DNA of 64,000 bases from Paractinoplanes abujensis (GTDB lineage Bacteria > Actinomycetota > Actinomycetes > Mycobacteriales > Micromonosporaceae), in NCBI RefSeq assembly GCF_014204895.1, contig NZ_JACHMF010000001.1, positions 7,874,001-7,938,000 on the forward strand, in the 5' to 3' direction. The stretch's first letter is position 1; each line of letters starts with the position of its first letter. This document shows positions 33,022 to 41,464 of this stretch, piece by piece. The notes below the pieces were generated by a model. It made no database searches. It had not been told where the DNA came from and saw only the letters and a list, made by a program, of their open reading frames with translations. Made by a program: the position numbers and the translations under genes.

Positions 33022-34212
33022 ATGGCCTCCACCCGCCTTCCGGGCACGCCCCGGCTGCTGCGCGCGCTGAACGACCGCGCGGCGCTGGAACTGCTGCTCA
33101 ACCGGGGTCCGCTGACCCGGGCCCAGCTCGGTGAGATGACCGGGCTGAGCAAGGTCACCGCGTCCCAGCTGGTGGAGCGTCTGGAGCAGCGCGGCCTCGT
33201 GCGGCGGGTCGGCGAGCAGGCGGGCGGCCGCGGTCCCAACGCCCAGCTGTACGCGGTGACGCCCGGCAGCGCCCACGTGATCGGCGTCGACGTCGGCCCC
33301 GATCGGGTGGTCGCGGCCTGTGCCGACATCACCGGCTCGATCATCGGCCGGGTCGAGCGGTCCACCAAGGACACCGACGACCCGGTCGGCGTGGTGCACA
33401 ACGCCGTGGTGCAGGCCGCGACCGACGCCGGCGCCGACATGACCTCCGTACGCCGGGTCGTGCTGGGGACCCCCGGCCTGGTCGACCCGGAGAGCGGCGA
33501 GATCTCCTTCGCCTGGGACCTGCCCCGCTGGCACCGCGGACTGCTCGACGACCTGCGCCGCGACCTGAGCACGACGGTGGTCTTCGGCAACGACGTGAAC
33601 ATGGCCGCCGTGGCCGAGTCGACCACCGGGGCGGCCGCGGGCGTCAAGGACTTCGTGCTGATCTGGGCCGGCCGTGGCGTCGGTCTGGCCAGCGTCATCG
33701 ACGGCCGCCTGCATCAGGGCAGCACGGGCGCGGCGGGCGAGATCGGCTTCCTGCCCGTGGCCGGCGCCGAGGTACCCCGGCATCCGGGCCGCAAGGCGAC
33801 CAAGGGCGGGGTGCGGGGCGCGTTCCAGAGCATCGCGGGCGCCGACGCGGTCAAGGCGATCGGCAAGAAGTACGGCTTCCGCGGTGTGGAGGGGGCCGAC
33901 GTGGTGCGCGACGCCGTCGAGGCGGGCCCGGCCGGCGAGCCGGTGCTCGACGAGCTGGCCGCCCGGCTGGCCCTGGGCGTGGCGGCGACCTGCGTGGTCC
34001 TCGACCCGCCGCTGGTCGTGCTGGCCGGTGAGGTGTCGCAGGCCGGTGGGCCGGCACTGGCCGCGCGGGTCGAGAACGAGGTGGCCTCGATCACGCTGGT
34101 CAACCCGAAAGTGGTGATCACCGGGGTGGAGGCCGAGCCCGTCCTGCACGGCGCTCTGCACACTGCGCTGGGTGCCGTACGCGATGAGGTGTTCGGTTCG
34201 ACCACCGCCTGA
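33022..34212 (+). CDS. ROK family transcriptional regulator
   Basis: 396 residues. The N-terminal winged helix (LTRAQLGEMTGLSKVTASQLV) is followed by a ROK ATPase/sugar-kinase fold with the phosphate motif GVDVGPDRV and glycine-rich TGAAGEIGF. The zinc-binding cysteine motif usually found after GEIGH is absent; that stretch reads VPRHPGRKATKGG. It is therefore probably a regulator without kinase activity. Divergent from the nagZ-like gene. Likely effector: an amino sugar or its phosphate. Confidence 0.9.
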   Translation: MASTRLPGTPRLLRALNDRAALELLLNRGPLTRAQLGEMTGLSKVTASQLVERLEQRGLVRRVGEQAGGRGPNAQLYAVTPGSAHVIGVDVGPDRVVAACADITGSIIGRVERSTKDTDDPVGVVHNAVVQAATDAGADMTSVRRVVLGTPGLVDPESGEISFAWDLPRWHRGLLDDLRRDLSTTVVFGNDVNMAAVAESTTGAAAGVKDFVLIWAGRGVGLASVIDGRLHQGSTGAAGEIGFLPVAGAEVPRHPGRKATKGGVRGAFQSIAGADAVKAIGKKYGFRGVEGADVVRDAVEAGPAGEPVLDELAARLALGVAATCVVLDPPLVVLAGEVSQAGGPALAARVENEVASITLVNPKVVITGVEAEPVLHGALHTALGAVRDEVFGSTTA

Positions 34213-34244
34213 GCCGCCGCACCGGTGCGTGGTTGGATGGACGC

Positions 34245-35042
34245 GTGCGAACGCCCGACGAAGACACAGTCATCGCCTTCGACCAGGTCAGCGTGATCCG
34301 TGGCGGAAACCATCTGGTCCGCGGCCTGACCTGGCAGGTCGAGCTGGACGAGCGGTGGGTGATCCTGGGTCCCAACGGCGCCGGCAAGACCACCGCGCTC
34401 AACCTGGCCTCGGGCCGGCTGCACCCGTCGCGCGGCACGGCGTGGGTGCTCGGCGAGCGCCTGGGCCGCACCGACATCAACGAACTGCGCACCCGCATCG
34501 GCCTGGCCACCGGGCAGTTCGCCGAGAGCGTGCCGCCGAACGAGCGGGTCGTCGACGTCGTCGTCACGGCCGCGTGGTCGGTCGTCGGCCGCTGGCGCGA
34601 GCAGTACGACCCGCAGGACGTGGCCCGGGCCCGCCAGCTGCTCGAGCAGCTCGGCATGGGCGCGCTGGCCGAGCGCGAGTTCGGCACGCTCTCCGAGGGT
34701 GAGCGCAAGCGCACCCTGATCGCCCGCTCGCTGATGACCGACCCCGAGCTGATGCTGCTCGACGAGCCGGGCGCCGGGCTCGACCTGGGCGGCCGCGAGG
34801 ATCTGATCGCCCGGCTGACCGAGCTCGCCCTCGATCCCGACTCGCCGGCGATGGTGCTGGTCACGCATCACGTCGAGGAGATCCCGCCCGGCTTCACGCA
34901 CGGCCTGCTGCTGCGTGAGGGCACGGTCGTCGCGGCCGGGCTGCTGGGCGAGGTGATGACGGCCGACAACCTGTCCAAGACCTTCGGGTTGCCGCTGGTC
35001 GTCGACCGGTTCGGCGACCGTTACGCGGCCCGGGCGGCCTGA
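34245..35042 (+). CDS. Stand-alone ABC ATP-binding protein
   Basis: 265 residues. Walker A GPNGAGKTT (about 42-50), Walker B LMLLDEP and a degenerate signature LSEGE in place of LSGGQ, then VTHHVEE for the switch His. No permease or binding-protein gene is adjacent, so it may work with distant membrane partners or in a non-transport role. The GTG at 34245 is preferred; a TTG at 34233 is in frame. Five bases separate its stop from the ribokinase gene. Confidence 0.82.
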   Translation: MRTPDEDTVIAFDQVSVIRGGNHLVRGLTWQVELDERWVILGPNGAGKTTALNLASGRLHPSRGTAWVLGERLGRTDINELRTRIGLATGQFAESVPPNERVVDVVVTAAWSVVGRWREQYDPQDVARARQLLEQLGMGALAEREFGTLSEGERKRTLIARSLMTDPELMLLDEPGAGLDLGGREDLIARLTELALDPDSPAMVLVTHHVEEIPPGFTHGLLLREGTVVAAGLLGEVMTADNLSKTFGLPLVVDRFGDRYAARAA

Positions 35043-35047
35043 CCCCC

Positions 35048-35941
35048 ATGGCCCCGCGGATCGTCGTCGCCGGCAGCGCCAACATGGATCTGGTGGGGCT
35101 GGCCCCGCGCCTGCCCCGGCCGGGCGAGACCGTGCTCGGCGACGACTTCCTGATGATGCCGGGCGGCAAGGGCGCCAACCAGGCGATCGCCGCCACCCGG
35201 GCCGGCGGCCACACGGTGTTCCTGGGCGCGATCGGGTCGGACGCGTTCGGGGTCAACCTGAACGCCCGGCTGCACGGCGCCGGCGTCGACATGCAGCACG
35301 TCCGCACGAGTTACGGCGCGTCCGGCGTCGCGGTCATCATGGTCGACCACCAGGGCGAGAATGCGATCCTCGTCGCGCCCGGGGCCAACAACGCGTTCGT
35401 CGGCCTGACCGCCGCCGAGGAGGCCGCCATCGCCGCCGGCGACGTGCTGCTGTGCCAGCAGGAGATCCCGGTCGAGACGGTGGTCGCGGCGGCGCGGGCG
35501 GCCCGCGCGGGCGGCACCCGCACGATCCTCAACGCCGCGCCCGCCCGCGCCCTGCCCGACGAGCTGCTGGCCTGCATCGACCTGCTGGTCGTGAACGAGA
35601 CCGAGGCGCTGGCCGTGACCGGTGGCACCGAGATCGACGTGCCCGGGCTGCTGGCCCTGGTGCCGCGGGTGGTGCTGACCCTGGGCGGCAGCGGCTCGCG
35701 CTACGCCGACCGGGAGGGCCGCGACGAGACCGTGCCCGCGTTCCGCGTCGAGGTCACCGACACCACCGCGGCCGGCGACGCCTTCACCGGTGCGCTGGCC
35801 GTGGCCTGGGGCGAGGGCCGCGACCTGGTCGAGGCGGTGCACTGGGCCAACGCGGCCGGTGCGGCCTGCGTGCGCCGGATGGGCGCCTCCAACGCGCTGC
35901 CCACCCGCGACGAGATCGACGAGGTCTTCCGGGCAGGCTGA
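35048..35941 (+). CDS. rbsK: Ribokinase (PfkB family)
   Basis: 297 residues. PfkB signature 1 is GGKGANQA and signature 2 is DTTAAGDAFTG, with the catalytic base D244. N-terminal strands VAGSANMDL match ribokinase. It phosphorylates ribose to ribose-5-phosphate, or a related sugar or nucleoside. No Shine-Dalgarno is visible; translation is probably coupled to the ABC gene. No ribose transporter is nearby. The 3-prime end is followed by stop-containing tandem repeats. Confidence 0.88.
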   Translation: MAPRIVVAGSANMDLVGLAPRLPRPGETVLGDDFLMMPGGKGANQAIAATRAGGHTVFLGAIGSDAFGVNLNARLHGAGVDMQHVRTSYGASGVAVIMVDHQGENAILVAPGANNAFVGLTAAEEAAIAAGDVLLCQQEIPVETVVAAARAARAGGTRTILNAAPARALPDELLACIDLLVVNETEALAVTGGTEIDVPGLLALVPRVVLTLGGSGSRYADREGRDETVPAFRVEVTDTTAAGDAFTGALAVAWGEGRDLVEAVHWANAAGAACVRRMGASNALPTRDEIDEVFRAG

Positions 35942-35991
35942 GACGAGGGGCAGGCTGAGGCGCGGGCCGCTCCGGACGGGCTGAGGCGTGG
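35931..35991. repeat. Three degenerate copies of the ribokinase stop-codon segment
   Basis: GGGCAGGCTGAGACGAGG (35931-35948), GGGCAGGCTGAGGCGCGG (35948-35965) and a diverged GACGGGCTGAGGCGTGG (35975-35991). The first copy holds the real TGA. They fill the short space before the convergent chemoreceptor gene. Confidence 0.7.
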
Positions 35992-35997
35992 CCGCGG

Positions 35998-36885
35998 CTA
36001 CGAGGCCCGCGCCGTCGTCACGAACCGGCTCACCTCGGAGCGCAGCACCTCGGCCAGTTGCGAGAGCCCGGCCGTGCCGGGCGCGCCGCCGCCGTCGACC
36101 GCCGTCGCGATGCCGTTCACCAGCCCGCTCATCTCGCGGATGCTGCTGGTCACCGTCTCCAGCACGGCCACCGCGTCCTGCGCGACCTCCTGCACGGTGT
36201 TGACCTGCCCCATGATCTCGTCGCTGGACGAGCTGGTCTCCGCGGCCAGCGTCTTGACCTCGCCCGCGACCACGCTGAAGCCGCGCCCCGCGTCGCCCGC
36301 CCGGGCTGCCTCGATGGTCGCGTTCAGCGCGAGCAGCCGGGTCTGCTTGGCCACCTGGTTGATCAGGTCGACCGCCGTACGGATCTGGTCGGACGCGGTC
36401 CGCAGCGACTCCACGGTGGCCAGGCCGCGCTCGGCCTCGCTGACCGCCTCGCGGGCGAAGTCGGCCAGCCCGTTGGCCGACGCGCCCATCTCGGTCGCCG
36501 CCGTCGCCACCTGCTCCGAGACGGTCAGCACGGCCGACTCCAGCTCGTCGGCCAGCGCGACGCGGGCCGAGGCGGCCTCGGCCACCTGGTCGGCGGTGAC
36601 CTTCATGGCCTCGAACGAGGCGGTCATCTGGTCGGCCGCGTGGCGGAACGCCCCCGGGAGGCCGCGAGTCAGGATGCGGCGGTGGAAGCGGGCCTCGGCG
36701 GCGGCCGCGGACGCCGCGCCGGACTCCCGCAGGAACGCGTCGCTGGTGTCGAGCAGGTTGTTCAGCGCGGCCCGGGCGTCGATCGCCTCGGGTGATTCGC
36801 CCAGCGAGGGCAGGCGCACCTCGAGGTCGCCCGCGGCGGCCTGCCGGCAGACGTCAGCGATCAGTTTCAGGGTTTCGTCGGTCAT
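35998..36885 (-). CDS. Soluble methyl-accepting chemotaxis protein
   Basis: 295 residues, no transmembrane helix. It is mostly coiled-coil, with the MCP hairpin tip ([20 protein letters not shown], then [10 protein letters not shown]) intact, so it can in principle engage CheA/CheW. The N-terminal 100 residues form a helical region without a recognised sensor domain. It overlaps the upstream PAS gene by ATGA (36882-36885), so sensor and signalling parts seem split over two polypeptides. No cheA, cheW or flagellar genes are in the window. Confidence 0.88.
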   Translation of the reverse strand: MTDETLKLIADVCRQAAAGDLEVRLPSLGESPEAIDARAALNNLLDTSDAFLRESGAASAAAAEARFHRRILTRGLPGAFRHAADQMTASFEAMKVTADQVAEAASARVALADELESAVLTVSEQVATAATEMGASANGLADFAREAVSEAERGLATVESLRTASDQIRTAVDLINQVAKQTRLLALNATIEAARAGDAGRGFSVVAGEVKTLAAETSSSSDEIMGQVNTVQEVAQDAVAVLETVTSSIREMSGLVNGIATAVDGGGAPGTAGLSQLAEVLRSEVSRFVTTARAS

Positions 36886-37415
36886 CGCCGGGCCCCGTTG
36901 GTGAGGCCCCAGACGAACTCGTCGTACGTGCGATCGCCCAGCTCGCCCAGCAACGCCTGCCAGCCCGCGTCGACGGCCGAGCGGCCCGATCCCTGCTGCT
37001 CGGCCGAGCGGATCCGCGCGTAGATGCGGCCGATCTCGTGCACCGCCGCGGGCTCCGGCAGCCGCCGGTTGGAGTGGTAACCGGCGAGCCGCCCGTCGGG
37101 GGTGAACGACGGCGTCACGTGGGCCAGCACCCAGTAGTGCGCGCCGTCCGAGGCGAGGTTCACCACGTACGCGAAAATCTCCTCGCGCTCGGCCAAGGTG
37201 TCCCAGAGCAGCTTGAAGATGGCTCGCGGCATGTCCGGATGACGGATCAGGTTGTGCGGCTGCCCGACGGCCTCGTCCTCGGTGAGCGCCGAGGTGCGCA
37301 GGAACACCTCGTTGGCGTACGTGATGATGCCGCGCGGGTCGGTTTTCGTCACGATGATCTCGTCCGCGCCGAATGAGCGTTCCACGCCGGTCGGCCGCAC
37401 CTGGGTTGCTTTCAT
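36882..37415 (-). CDS. Aer-like PAS domain sensor protein
   Basis: 177 residues: one PAS domain with the Aer-type pattern ([32 protein letters not shown]), which in Aer binds FAD and senses redox or oxygen. A short C-terminal helical tail ([10 protein letters not shown]) may contact the downstream chemoreceptor. No membrane segment. ATGA overlap with the MCP gene. Together they look like a two-piece, cytosolic aerotaxis or energy-taxis receptor. Confidence 0.85.
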   Translation of the reverse strand: MKATQVRPTGVERSFGADEIIVTKTDPRGIITYANEVFLRTSALTEDEAVGQPHNLIRHPDMPRAIFKLLWDTLAEREEIFAYVVNLASDGAHYWVLAHVTPSFTPDGRLAGYHSNRRLPEPAAVHEIGRIYARIRSAEQQGSGRSAVDAGWQALLGELGDRTYDEFVWGLTNGARR

Positions 37416-37476
37416 GGTCTTTGCATCGTCACCGACCGGCGATTGTCAGGACGCCGGTTTATGGAAAGTCGGACGA

Positions 37477-37839
37477 TCAGCGGGCCACGCGGCGGGCCCA
37501 GAGCACCAGCGGCACCTGCAGCGGCAGCCGTCCGAAGGCGATCGCGCGCTTCGCCGGGGAGGCGTTGCGCCAGTCCACGGCCATCTTCACGTTGGCCGGG
37601 AAGACGCCGACGAAAAGCGCCGCGGCCGCCGTCGCGCCGAGCTTGCGTGTCCGCGGGTGGGCGATGGCCGCGGCCACGGCGAGCTCGGCCGCGCCGCTCA
37701 CGTACGTCCACGTGCGGCGGCGGCCGGGCAGCGAACGCGGCACGATCGAGTCGAACGGGCGCGGCACGGCGAAGTGCAGCACTCCCGTGGTGGCCAGCAG
37801 CGTGGCCAAGGCGACGGCATCCTTTTTCACGCGTCGCAT
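37477..37839 (-). CDS. DoxX-like small membrane protein
   Basis: 120 residues, with hydrophobic stretches (AVALATLLATTGVLHF; VSGAAELAVAAAIA; AAAALFVGVFPANVKMAV) and the HF...P / ELAVA / PANVKMAVDW pattern of actinobacterial DoxX-like proteins. ATG 37839 begins right at the end of the upstream DUF6232-like gene, so the two are coupled. Role unknown; DoxX proteins are tied to thiol or redox stress at the membrane. Confidence 0.78.
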   Translation of the reverse strand: MRRVKKDAVALATLLATTGVLHFAVPRPFDSIVPRSLPGRRRTWTYVSGAAELAVAAAIAHPRTRKLGATAAAALFVGVFPANVKMAVDWRNASPAKRAIAFGRLPLQVPLVLWARRVAR

Positions 37840-37840
37840 A

Positions 37841-38308
37841 TTACCGGCGAGTAGCAGGTTCCAGCGCGCGTTGCAGGGCTCGGTAGATGCGGCCGAACCG
37901 GGCCGCGTCAGGGGTGCTGAGCAGCAGCACGTCGCCCTCGGCGGTGCGCGCCCAGATCTCCCGGACCCGGCTGCCCCGGTCGTACGACCGGTCGACTCGT
38001 TCCAGCAGCACGTCGGCCAGCGGCGCGGTGGCCAGCCCGACCAGCACGCCACCACCGGCCAGGGCGATCGTGGTGGCGGTGGAGGCGTCGATGACCAGCG
38101 CGACCGCGACGGCCAGCAACCCGACGACGAGCGGAACGAGGATGGCCAGCCCGACCGCGCCCCGGCCCGCGATCGTGCCCCAGGAACGGCGGCCGCGCGT
38201 GTGCCACACCTGGAGCAATTCCTCCAGGCGCATGTCGCGTCCGTACATCCGGACACCGGTGGAGGTGATCCACACGTCCGGATCCCGGTAGTAGGTGGTC
38301 ATCTTCAT
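37841..38308 (-). CDS. DUF6232-like membrane protein
   Basis: 155 residues from ATG 38308 (an ATG two codons later is also possible). The N-terminal TTYYRDPDVWITSTGVRM pattern matches what I recall of DUF6232. Two adjacent hydrophobic helices (VGLAILVPLVVGLLAVAVALVI region and ALAGGGVLVGLATAPLA) sit in mid-protein, followed by a soluble C-terminal part (VREIWARTAEGDVLLLST). Function unknown. Confidence 0.72.
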   Translation of the reverse strand: MKMTTYYRDPDVWITSTGVRMYGRDMRLEELLQVWHTRGRRSWGTIAGRGAVGLAILVPLVVGLLAVAVALVIDASTATTIALAGGGVLVGLATAPLADVLLERVDRSYDRGSRVREIWARTAEGDVLLLSTPDAARFGRIYRALQRALEPATRR

Positions 38309-38359
38309 CTGGGTTACCCGTCGTAGGCTGACCTGAACCAAGAGTCAGGGAGGCGCGGC

Positions 38360-39133
38360 GTGGGTGAGTTCGTGACGGTGGAGACTACCGACGGCATCGG
38401 CACGATCCGGTTGGATCGTCCCCCGATGAACGCGCTCAACACGCAGCTTCAAGAAGAGTTGCGGGCCGCCGCGCATTCCGCCACCACGGACGAGCAGGTC
38501 AAGGCGGTCATCGTCTACGGCGGCGAGAAGGTCTTCGCCGCGGGCGCCGACATCACCGAGTTCACCAAGGTCGGCTACCCCGAGATGGCCGTGCGCGCGG
38601 CCGCGCTCTCCAGTGCTTTCGACGCCGTGGCCCGGATCCCTAAGCCGGTCGTCGCCGCGATCACGGGTTACGCCCTGGGCGGCGGCTGCGAGCTGGCCCT
38701 GGCCTGCGACTGGCGGGTGGTGGCGGACGACGCGAAACTGGGCCAGCCCGAGATCAAGCTGGGCATCATCCCCGGCGCGGGCGGCACCCAGCGGCTCGCC
38801 CGGCTGATCGGCCCGGCCCGCGCCAAGGATCTGATCTTCTCGGGCCGCATGGTCGACGCCGAGGAGGCGCTGCGCATCGGGCTGGCCGACCGGGTCGTCC
38901 CCGCGGCCGAGGTCCACGCCACGGCGCTCGCGCTCGTCCAGCCGTACGTGTCGGGTCCGTCCCTGGCTCTGCGGGCCGCGAAGCTGGCGATCGACGGCGG
39001 CCTCAACACCGACCTCGCCTCCGGGCTGGCCCTGGAGTCGCAGCTGTTCGCCGGCCTGTTCGCCACCGACGACCGGATCGAGGGCACCACGGCGTTCGTC
39101 GAGAAGCGTAAGCCCACATTTACGGGGCGTTAG
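38360..39133 (+). CDS. Enoyl-CoA hydratase/isomerase family protein
   Basis: 257 residues. Crotonase fold with oxyanion-hole motif AAGADI and both catalytic glutamates of true hydratases: E111 (GGGCELALA) and E131 (GQPEIKLG), followed by IPGAGGTQRL. It should hydrate 2-enoyl-CoA in beta-oxidation. GTG start with GGGAGG upstream. It stands alone, divergent from the DUF6232-like gene. Confidence 0.9.
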   Translation: MGEFVTVETTDGIGTIRLDRPPMNALNTQLQEELRAAAHSATTDEQVKAVIVYGGEKVFAAGADITEFTKVGYPEMAVRAAALSSAFDAVARIPKPVVAAITGYALGGGCELALACDWRVVADDAKLGQPEIKLGIIPGAGGTQRLARLIGPARAKDLIFSGRMVDAEEALRIGLADRVVPAAEVHATALALVQPYVSGPSLALRAAKLAIDGGLNTDLASGLALESQLFAGLFATDDRIEGTTAFVEKRKPTFTGR

Positions 39134-39173
39134 GTCTCGACCATATCGATCCCTTGCCATAAAGTCCGACATT

Positions 39174-39764
39174 GTGGAACCGGTTCCGGTCACGCGCAGG
39201 GTGCGCCGCACCGTTCGCATGGCCGTTGCGCTGGTCGTCGGCCAGGCGATGCTGTGCGCGCTGATCGGCTGGCTCACGCTGGGCCGGCACCGGCCCGAGC
39301 CGGCCCGCCCGCCCGGTGCGCCGGTGGTCGACCAGCTCGCGATCCCGCCGCTGACCACCACCGCCGCCTCCGCGCCGCCTCCGTCGCGCAGCGCCATCTC
39401 GGCCACCCGGCAGTCCCGCCAACCGTCAGTGGTCTCCTCCGCGCGGCCGGCTCCGGTCCGCAGCACGTCCGCCGCTCCCGCGCCGCCGGCTGCCAGCCCG
39501 GAGCCGATCCTGGCGCCGCCGGACGACCCGGCGATGGTGCCACCGGTGCCGCCCGTGCCGTCGCCCTCCACTCCGAAGACTCCGCTGTTGCCCAGCTCAC
39601 CGGCTTCGTCGCCGGTGCCCTCGGCGTCACCGGGAGTTGTGCAAGATCCCGTACGGGTGGGGGACGAATGCCACCCCGTGGGCTCTTACGGGCGAACCGC
39701 GGAGGGCGACCTCGTGCGTTGCGTGCGCGACTGGCGGCACGGGCCGCGCTGGAAGATCGTGTAA
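39174..39764 (+). CDS. Membrane-anchored Pro/Ser-rich protein with small C-terminal Cys module
   Basis: 196 residues. A basic N-terminus and one transmembrane helix (MAVALVVGQAMLCALIGWL) are followed by about 115 residues of Pro/Ser/Ala linker, then a short C-terminal module (VGDECHPVGSYG...GDLVRCVRDW...RWKIV) with two cysteines that could form an extracytoplasmic disulfide. The topology suggests a cell-wall-spanning stalk displaying the module. Family unrecognised. It is 26 bases upstream of the Hsp70-like gene and probably co-expressed. Confidence 0.72.
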   Translation: MEPVPVTRRVRRTVRMAVALVVGQAMLCALIGWLTLGRHRPEPARPPGAPVVDQLAIPPLTTTAASAPPPSRSAISATRQSRQPSVVSSARPAPVRSTSAAPAPPAASPEPILAPPDDPAMVPPVPPVPSPSTPKTPLLPSSPASSPVPSASPGVVQDPVRVGDECHPVGSYGRTAEGDLVRCVRDWRHGPRWKIV

Positions 39765-39790
39765 CGGCGGGTACCCCCTAGACTCAGGGC

Positions 39791-41407
39791 ATGGCCATCG
39801 ACCAAGGTGAGCCGAAACGGCATGCTCTCGGCGTGGACTTCGGCACCTCGAACACCGTCGCGGTGGCGCGCTGGCCCGACGGCCGCGCGCGCCCGATCCT
39901 GGTCGACGGCTCGCCGCTGCTGCCCTCGGCCGTCTACGCCGAGACCGGGGGCGCGCTCGTGGTCGGTCGCGACGCCGTGCACAGCGCCCGGCTCGACCCG
40001 GTGCGCTTCGAGCCCAACCCCAAGCGCCGCATCGACGACGGCACGGTGCTGCTGGGCGAGCAGGAGTTCCCGGTCGTCGACCTGATCGCGGCGGTGCTGG
40101 CCCGGGTGGCCGAGGAGTGGCATCGCGCGGTCGGCCCGGTGCTGCCCGACGTCACCCTGACCTGCCCCGCCACCTGGGGCGCGACCCGCCGTTCGCTGCT
40201 GGCCGAGGCCGCCGCCCGGGCCGGGCTGACCAACGCCCGCCTGGTCGCCGAGCCGGTCGCCGCGGCCACCTACTTCGCCGAGGTGCTCGGCCGCGACGTG
40301 CCGATCGGCTCGGTCGTGGTGGTGCACGACTTCGGCGCGGGCACGTTCGACGCGAGCGTGGTCGCCCGTACGGCCTCGGGTTTCGAGGTCATGGCGATCG
40401 ACGGGCGCGACGACATCGGCGGTCTCGACGTCGACGCGGCCATCGTCGAGCACCTGCGCACCGACGACTGGCAGCGGCTGCTGGAGCCGACGACGGCGCA
40501 GGAACGGCGGGCCCAGCGCCAGCTCTGGGAGGAGGTGCGGATCGCCAAGGAGCGCCTCTCCCGGGCCCAGTCGGCCGATTTCGTGGTGCCGCTGCTCGAC
40601 ACCGAGGTGCACCTCACCCGTGACGAGCTCGAGAAGCTGGCCCGCCCGGTGCTCGAGCAGACCGTCCGCGTCACCAAGGGCCTGCTCGACTGGGCCGCGC
40701 TGCCCGAGGGGCGCCTGGCCGGCGTCTTCCTGGTCGGCGGGGCCAGCCGGATCCCCCTGGTGGCCACGCTGCTGCACCGCGAGCTGGGTGAGGCCCCGGT
40801 GGTGATCGAGCAGCCCGAGCTGGTGGTGGCCGAGGGCAGCATCCTGGCCGACGCGGCGATGCTGGCCACCGGGGCAGCCGCCCCCGGCCCGACCTCGGAG
40901 CTGCGGCTGGTCTCCACCGGGCGGGCCGAGACGGCCACCGTACGGGTCGCCACCGCGACCGTGCGCGTGCCCGGCACGACGGGCCTGCAGCCCGCGGTCG
41001 ACCCGTGGCCCGACGCCGACCACGGCTGGGTGCCGGACCCGCACGCGACAGTGCCCACGCCGAAACCGAAATTCGAGCCCTCGATCTCCATGCCCCCGGT
41101 CTCGTCGTCACCGCCGTCGTCCTCGCACGGCATGGCCGCGGTCCGCCCGATCTCGTCGCGGCCGGTCTCGCCGTCCCGCCCGCCGATCTCCCGCCCGCGC
41201 CCTCAGCCGCAGGTCTCGCAGGCTGTGCGGCGCACCAAGAAGCGCGGCGGGTTCCTGCGGACGCTGCAGGTCCTGTTGAGCGTGGCCATCATGATCCTGG
41301 TCCCGCTGGCCGCGCTGGTTATCGCGTACGGCTACGGCAACGGCAAGTCGATCCTGGTCGACGCGGAAAACCTTTACGAAGAGATCCGAAGCCTTCTCGG
41401 TTTCTGA
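39791..41407 (+). CDS. Hsp70-family protein with C-terminal membrane anchor instead of a substrate-binding domain
   Basis: 538 residues. The actin-like ATPase has phosphate-1 GVDFGTSNT, phosphate-2 VHDFGAGTFD and adenosine motif LVGGASRIP. The DnaK peptide-binding domain is missing; instead there is a Pro/Ser-rich linker (about 400-480), a basic patch (RRTKKRGGFLR) and a single transmembrane helix (VAIMILVPLAALVIAYGYG). The nucleotide domain should be cytosolic and tethered to the membrane. It follows a Pro/Ser-rich anchored protein, suggesting a joint envelope role. Not a classical chaperone. Confidence 0.88.
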   Translation: MAIDQGEPKRHALGVDFGTSNTVAVARWPDGRARPILVDGSPLLPSAVYAETGGALVVGRDAVHSARLDPVRFEPNPKRRIDDGTVLLGEQEFPVVDLIAAVLARVAEEWHRAVGPVLPDVTLTCPATWGATRRSLLAEAAARAGLTNARLVAEPVAAATYFAEVLGRDVPIGSVVVVHDFGAGTFDASVVARTASGFEVMAIDGRDDIGGLDVDAAIVEHLRTDDWQRLLEPTTAQERRAQRQLWEEVRIAKERLSRAQSADFVVPLLDTEVHLTRDELEKLARPVLEQTVRVTKGLLDWAALPEGRLAGVFLVGGASRIPLVATLLHRELGEAPVVIEQPELVVAEGSILADAAMLATGAAAPGPTSELRLVSTGRAETATVRVATATVRVPGTTGLQPAVDPWPDADHGWVPDPHATVPTPKPKFEPSISMPPVSSSPPSSSHGMAAVRPISSRPVSPSRPPISRPRPQPQVSQAVRRTKKRGGFLRTLQVLLSVAIMILVPLAALVIAYGYGNGKSILVDAENLYEEIRSLLGF

Positions 41408-41464
41408 GGTGACTCACGGGTAACGTGCGCCTACACCGGCGACGAGGCTGAGGAGCTGCAAGAG

